Below, piece after piece: positions 57,380 to 64,000 of a stretch of 64,000 nucleotides of DNA. This stretch comes from Polydactylus sextarius (Eukaryota > Chordata > Actinopteri > Polynemidae). Position numbers and translations under genes: made by a program. The DNA lies in the NCBI GenBank assembly GCA_016801845.1, contig CM028916.1, positions 18,475,514 through 18,539,513 of the forward strand, given 5' to 3'. The first letter of the stretch is position 1, and each line of letters starts with the position of its first letter. The notes under the pieces were generated by a model. It saw only the letters and a program-made list of their open reading frames with translations, had not been told where the DNA came from and searched no databases.

Positions 57380-59096
57380 ACTTTTCATAACATAATTTCT
57401 GTGCTTTCATGTCTGTGAGTTGTATAATAACTTATTGCCTCAGTGTGTGTATGCTGAAAAATCTTGACATGGAGGAGCACCTTATCTCATTTCTTTGTGT
57501 ACTCCATCACTATAAAAAAAGATAATCAAGATATTCACTATGGTTACATAGTTGAGTCTAAGAGCTGAGACATTTTAGTTGAGTGAAAGATGAAGGCAGA
57601 TATTTTCACATGGGAGAAAAGACAACAAATTCTAGTGGGATTAGGAAAAAGAGCCCAGAGCCAATGGTGGAGGAAGTATTATCAGGCTTTAACTATATAG
57701 GAATACCACACACTTTAAAATACTGCTAACATCCCTAAGATGAAAATGTTACTTATGAATTATGAGCAAAATGTGCTTTAAGTATCAAAACAGATAAAAG
57801 CACTGTGCAGAATAATGAATAATGAGCGTATCATTATTCTATAACGTGTAATTAGCATTTCACTGTTGTAAGGAAAAGCTCCTTTTAAATATTTTATATA
57901 CTGCTGGGATTCCATTGTATTTTATTAGTGCATTATATGTAACTATAGCTCTGTTATATAACTGTGGTGACAACATGACATGTAGACGCTCAAGTAGCTA
58001 CTTATGTTCCACCAGTGCCCAGATTATTTTAACAAACAGTTCATTAACTGAGCCTTTACAGGTGTTAAAAGAAAGATGTGAGCTTTCCTGCAACACACCC
58101 TGGTGTCTGAGTTACAATTTTATGTTTATTAGCCAAAGACTGCTGTTGTTATCATTTATGCAGCAACCTGTATGAAACATTGTAATCCAATATATAGCTG
58201 CTAAATACGCCTGTCTGCTCCTTATGAAGTTGCATTCATAACACATCTCCATGATTACTTAATTTTATATGAAAAGTTTAAAATTATTATTTATAGAATT
58301 TTTTACAACAGTAAAACCAGGTAAAAGGTAAATCATTGTCACTCAGAAGTGTACTCAACTTCTTAATGCTGCTCTCATTCAATATACTTAAAGCCACCAA
58401 ATAAAACTTCAACACCCGCAACAGCACAAATGTTACTTATATATAAAGGTAATGTAATCCAACTCCTCAACACCATGACCATGTGTGAGTCATTTAGGGT
58501 GTAGACAGTTTATTCATTTTCTGTTTTAACGGCCGCAATGTTCCACCTCCCCCCATTGTGTGAGGTTGCTACGTCGTGGGCTTCGGCTGACCAGGTGGAA
58601 GTTTTAGGGGCTTTCAGTTCACATGTTTCCATCATTTGGTGGCGCTAAAAAAAACTGTCATAGTACGTGTGGGTAGAAAGAGAAAGTACAGCTCATAGTT
58701 GATGTGCAACAGCTGGGGGAGGTGTGAGGGGCTGAGAGTGGAGTCTTCGGTTGATGCAACATTTGCTCAAACCTCAGTGTAATGGGTTTCCCCCCTCCTT
58801 TTCTTAGTGGCGCACCCCTAGTTGTAAGTTAAATGACTGAACTTTGCATACTTACTTTTAATCAAAGGTGAATAAAACCTGTGAATATGAATGATATTTA
58901 CTGTAAATATTTGCATGAATATCCTGTAAGTGTGATATTAGGCTTTGAATATCAAACCAAAACCTACTACGTGAAACCTTTGTTCTGCCTTGGGCGATGT
59001 TCTGTTGCTTCACATATTTTCCACAGTATGTGTCACTATGATGTCATTTAAAAAAACAAATAAATAAATAAATACAATATATAATAGTGTGCAAGT

Positions 59097-59297
<201 letters not shown>

Positions 59298-61943
59298 AGT
59301 GTTTTCCTTCCTATCAGGTGTTTTGGGTTCATTTTGATGTTGTGTGGCATCAGACCACATGAAAACATCTCCAGTTTACGCATTCATTTCTCTCACAATC
59401 ATTTTTACTTTATATATGTATGTATGTGAGCACACTATTGACCCTAATTCCAAAAATGACACTTCCTGTGTGGGGGTCTGGCTTGGGGTTATTTCAGTGT
59501 GTCACATTTTCTACTCAGTGACTTACCTTTCTTTTGACAAACAGTTTTATCAGTAAAGGATTTTATGCATCACGTGAAATGGCCATTTAACAGGAAAAGT
59601 TTCAACTTTAAGAGTCTCTGTGAATGAATTTTATACTCTTTTTCTTTCTTTCTAGACATTACAGGCAGTCACTAGAGTAATGCCACCAACATTATATTAT
59701 CAATCATGATTTCAGTAACAACACTGTCAACAACAGCTTAATATTACAATATTAAGCTTACTGCACCCTCTACACTGTCAGTTAGTAGACACTGTGCATT
59801 GAAAGTGGGGGTTAATGGTTACAGCATGATGCATAATTATGCATCACTTGGCTCAAGACTAGAACATAATGGCAGAATCTACACTTGGTCATCCAGCAGG
59901 ATGCTTCAATTATCATTAGCTCAAATTATTTCATAATGGAAAGGTCCAGGAGGAAAACAGAGCAAATGGGAGGAAGAAAAGAAAGAAATTTAGTGGTAAA
60001 TGATAATTTTGGCTTAGGTACTAAAATGGCAAGAGCTGACTGAGCTTACAGGTAACTCTTTAACAAACAATAACATGAGAGGATTGTCATTTAAATATCC
60101 ACCAAACACGGAGTGACCTGAGCAATCATTCGGAGTCATGTGTCTGGCCACTTGATTTTGTTTCGGTCTCAACAAAATAGAACAGGTGGAATATGTATCA
60201 TCATGGTGTGTGATGCTGTGCAGGTAGAAAAATGCATAAAGTATTTCTGTTGAAAAGCAGCTGTGTCGGGGCAGATGAAAATAGTGAGTCAATAAAATAG
60301 CAAAGGTCAGTTTTTTTTTTGTTTTTATTATAAATATAATCATCAGTGTAACTCTTCAAATTGTATTTTTATATGTCCTGTGACCCACATAATATTTTAC
60401 ATTTGTGTCACACATGTTTAGTAAAGAGGAGCTGCTGAAAGATTTTGTCACACTATTTATATTTTTTCTTAGAAGAGAGGATACATTTCTGCTAACACCA
60501 TTCTGTTGAATTAGGCACCGACACGCATATACTCACACATACAGGTGCACAAATGAGCCCCCAGGAAGTGGTGGTTAAAGTGGTATGTCAGTTTCACATA
60601 ACACCATACAATGAACATCAACAGCACTAAGGACATAATAAGAAATAACATGCGCATTGTTTAGTATCAATATTAAAGATTTTGGCTGAAGGTTTAATTT
60701 TGTATTAATATGATACAACTGATACAGATAATTGAACTGACAGTGCTTGAGAAATAGTTTTAGACATTTTTTGGGTAGATTTTGGGATTTTAAAACTTCT
60801 GTGTTATCACTGTGTTATCATATGAAGTAAATCTAAAATAGAAACAACAAAAAGCGCGTTGTGTGTATTTGTTGCCTTACTGCATTTAAACAGTATGTGT
60901 TTAGCAAATGACCAAATTAAAGGTTAAACTTATCACTTTGACATTCACTGGTATTTTGTGGTTTGTTGGGTTGTTTGGGTTTTTTTTTTTTTTTTATCTA
61001 TTATCTATATCTATTTGTTTCACACCCTTAATGCGCCAGATTGCTTTTGCAAAACATCTACATGTTGACCTTAAACATTTTGTATGTCACCTACATTTGT
61101 TTGGATTTTTTAATTTAAATTCTAATTAAAGTTTTTAAATTTTTTTTTTTTTCTTAAAATACTAATTTCTTAGAATAAACACATACCATACATGAGTCAC
61201 TGAAGCTTTAAGCCAATCTCAATGTGCATCACACAGCACTGCACTGCACAAAGTCAAACACACTTAGTGACAGTGTTGAGCATCGTCAAATTATAGTATA
61301 AGATAAAGCATATCATATGACTGGTCAACTAAATACCACGAGATATCATGACAAAGACTCATTCTCTTACTGAATAAATTTGCACTAACAGCCATGTCAT
61401 CCTAAGGTTGTTTACAGATTAGAATTGTGTCCCAATTATGAAGTTGGATCCTGAAGGTCTGACCTACATAGACCAGAGACCGCATTCATGTCTGAACCCA
61501 CCATCCCTAAATGACACAGTCTAACCTACAGAGAATTTCCCTCATGTATTAACATTGCACACTACTCATGTCACCTAGCAACCTTGACATTTGCACATCC
61601 ACATTGTAAAACTCACTTGTGAGCAATGAATCTTGGTTTATGTTTGTTTCTCAAGGATCCAACCTATGGTGCAAACAGTGGACACGTCCATCCTTCAAAG
61701 GATGCAGCCCTCATTTGAAACTTTGTCATGATAAAACAATGGCTCCTGGACTTACAAATGTGTCATCATTTGGAATACCTGTGTTTGTTTTATTAATTTT
61801 TCCTTTGCTCTTAATCTGATTTTACTTGTTCTGCATAAGTGCTTTTTCCTGCGTCTTTGTTCTTGAATGCAATGTCGCAACTATTCTGTATCTTAGCGTG
61901 GCTATGTCTCTGTTGTCTTAATCACATTGTATTCAGTGTACTG

Positions 61944-62701
61944 CAGTGGTGGCTGCTGGTCTTTCAAAGAGGGGAAGCTCATTGTCAGCTTATATCATAA
62001 AATTTTTCAATTTATTTATATGTAAATGCTGCCCTCCATTCCTTTTCAAGAAAAAGGTCTGTGACCCTATCGTACCAAGTAGGCAACTTTTACAGTGTAA
62101 GAAATGAACGAATGAAAGTAATTTCATCAAGCAAATACCAACAAATGGGTTGCACTTTGTCTTTCCACTTGTAAAATCTGCGATGGGACTGAGCTGAGCT
62201 GTCAAGTGACGGTGTATATCTCAAAATACCTGTCAATCAAAATGGGATTCAGCCTTTCGACTGATCCTCCAATAATCATGCGGAAGCTCAGCGTCCAGGC
62301 CAGCTGAGGCCGGCCCACAGCTCCAGTCATCCCCACAGACATTGAGTGTCCGGGGGTGGGACAAAATCGTGGCATTTATCCAATGACTGTTGAGTTTCAA
62401 GGCAATGAAAAAAACTTCCATCCAGTTCCATTGAAGTGCATGGACACTCAGCTTCTACAGGCAAATGCATTGACCATAGACCATATAAGAAAACGGCGCT
62501 ATGGGAATGTATGAGAAGTTTATAACATCGATTCAGTGAGATAAGAAGCTGATTCTGAACGAACTCGTCTTTGAGATGAACGTGTTCTGATGCATTTGTA
62601 GTCAATGAAATGTTAACACAACCGTACATATTTGACCATTTAAGTTTTGACATTTTAGAGGAAGCTGAGCTTCCTTTGCAGTCTTAGAGAAATCACCTCT
62701 G
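61944..62701. mobile_element. Probable hAT-type non-autonomous element (MITE)
   Basis: Left end cagtggtggctgctgg and right end (reverse complement) cagaggtgatttctct share the hAT-like CAGnGGTG start, and both go on to ggaagctca about 30 bases in. Flanks gtgtactg (61936-61943) and gcatactg (62702-62709) fit an 8-bp target duplication with two changes. The interior has no transposase frame. Confidence 0.6.
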
Positions 62702-63542
62702 GCATACTGTATGTCTTGCCTTTGCTATGGTAAGCTATTTGTTCTTATTGTCTGAAATGTAGTGTCAGTGCCCTGCTTTTATGTTTTCATATGTGTACAT
62801 GTCTGTGTTTCATCTGTAGTCTACAGATGAAAATTAGCCCCTGGCTAAATCTGGTACATTTACAGGACCTGTGTAAATGAGCATGTTAATTAATATACAT
62901 TGTCCCGTCTTAGATAAATTAACTTAAACTAGGTTTACCACATTTTCAGACCCTTTCTGTGACATTATTTTTTCAGTAAAGGCACCAGCGACACATTTAG
63001 TAACTTCTTGGACAAGTGTTCGCTGCTCAGTGTAGAAGAGCATTGTCAGAGTTGCCCTGTCAGGCTGAACCCCACAGCCTGGTCACAAGTCACCTGACAT
63101 GTGGCGTTCCCAGAAACATGACAGAGAAGCAGTCTGTTGCAAGTCATATTGACATCACTTATCAACTGACTGCTCATCAGCTAAGCATGATGGACATTAT
63201 CAAGACAAGTCATACAAGAATATAAGATTGGCTGTAGCAGAAGAGCATAATATGGACATACATGTCTTACATTTAAATACAGCTGAAATCACAGCCATGC
63301 AGTTGAATTTCACTAATGTGTCTGATGATTTTGTCAGTTGCAGCTATAAAGCATTTTGAAAAAGGCTTTGAAATGAGTGCTGGGGAACATGTAGTTCTAA
63401 TCGCTGCTTTTTCAGTAACTGTTGAATAATTAAATAGAAACATTAAAAACAGAAAAAAAGGAAATGAGAACAGCTTTTTTTATTTAATGATGAGCAAACA
63501 TTCACATTCTCACTCACACTCACAATCAAAACTGCATTTTTT

Positions 63543-63705
63543 TTTTTTTTTTGGACTGTGGGATAAAGCTGAAATATGCTGGGAGAAAATCCACCCGGAC
63601 ACAGGGATAACATGCACCATTCCACATAGAAAGACTCCAGGCATGATCAGGTTCAAAACCACAACCATGCCGCTGTGAGGTCACATATAAACCACTGTAC
63701 CAATG
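63543..63705. repeat. Degraded dispersed repeat, same family as 53271-53517
   Basis: Shares tttggactgtggga, a cacccggacacaggg/aacatgcac block and a final gctgtgaggtcac, in the same order as the copy at 53.3 kb. Confidence 0.5.
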
Positions 63706-63811
63706 TTTCTGCCCCACGACAACATCATGTTGTTTTCCTCTGCGTTGTCAATTACGCACATTGACCACACGCAGTCCAAACACAGTGTTCTACCTTCTGA
63801 CGGTGCTCTGA

Positions 63812-64000
63812 ACTTTTTTTTTTTTTTAATTTAAATATTTTTTGGGGGGCATTTTTGCCTTCAATCAGAGACAGTGTAGAGAGACAGGAAACAGGAGGAG
63901 AGGGGGGGCAGGACACGCAGGAAAGGTCGACTCGGTCGAGATTCGAACAAGTGAACAACTGTGCACCATATATGCCAGCATGGTGCACGTTAACCACTCG
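63812..64000. repeat. SINE-like repeat running off the window end
   Basis: Poly-T, then ggggggcatttttgcctt, agagagacaggaaac and gagattcgaac, ending in gttaaccactcg. The last two phrases resemble tRNA-derived SINE heads in teleosts (box B-like GATTCGAAC). Confidence 0.5.

Overview
The window is teleost fish nuclear DNA. The evidence is spliced vertebrate genes with GT-AG introns, dense CA/GT microsatellites, degraded fish-type SINE/LINE tails, and no bacterial-style gene packing. Five protein-coding genes can be supported. All exon joins below were made by hand from splice sites and reading phase.

Layout: (1) About 1-9160, plus strand: the 3' two-thirds of pip5k1c (type I gamma phosphatidylinositol-4-phosphate 5-kinase). 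It enters in an intron, its first visible exon is 1244-1396, and it ends in a 3' UTR with a poly(A) signal near 9135. The C-terminus has a modular set of alternative exons, including two that each carry a WVYSP talin-binding-type core and one short exon with a stop. (2) About 9160-17000: roughly 8 kb between two convergent genes, with only microsatellites and repeat scraps. (3) 17625-38878, minus strand: a complete 19-coding-exon EphA4-type receptor tyrosine kinase (epha4l-like). Summed exon length is 3213 nt, giving 1070 residues and a stop. It is longer than human EphA4 because of a 64-residue expansion in the first FN3 domain and a 9-residue insertion in the kinase activation loop. (4) About 39-46.5 kb: intergenic. 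(5) 46.5-57.4 kb: three small CC chemokine genes. The first (plus) is CCL20-like, the second (minus) meets it tail to tail, and the third (plus) lies about 6.5 kb further on. (6) About 57.4-64 kb: non-genic, with a very long GT array, a probable hAT-type MITE with target-site duplications, and SINE-like tails.

Functionally the two large genes both act at the plasma membrane. PIP5K1C makes PI(4,5)P2 at focal adhesions and synapses through talin, and EphA4 transduces ephrin contact signals. The chemokines are secreted CCR ligands. No shared pathway is implied by adjacency, but in human EPHA4 and CCL20 both map to 2q36, so the Eph-chemokine neighbourhood looks like old conserved linkage. I found no tRNA, rRNA, CRISPR array, or wholly new gene system. 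The most unusual points are the in-frame insertions in the Eph receptor and the C-terminal exon toolkit of pip5k1c.
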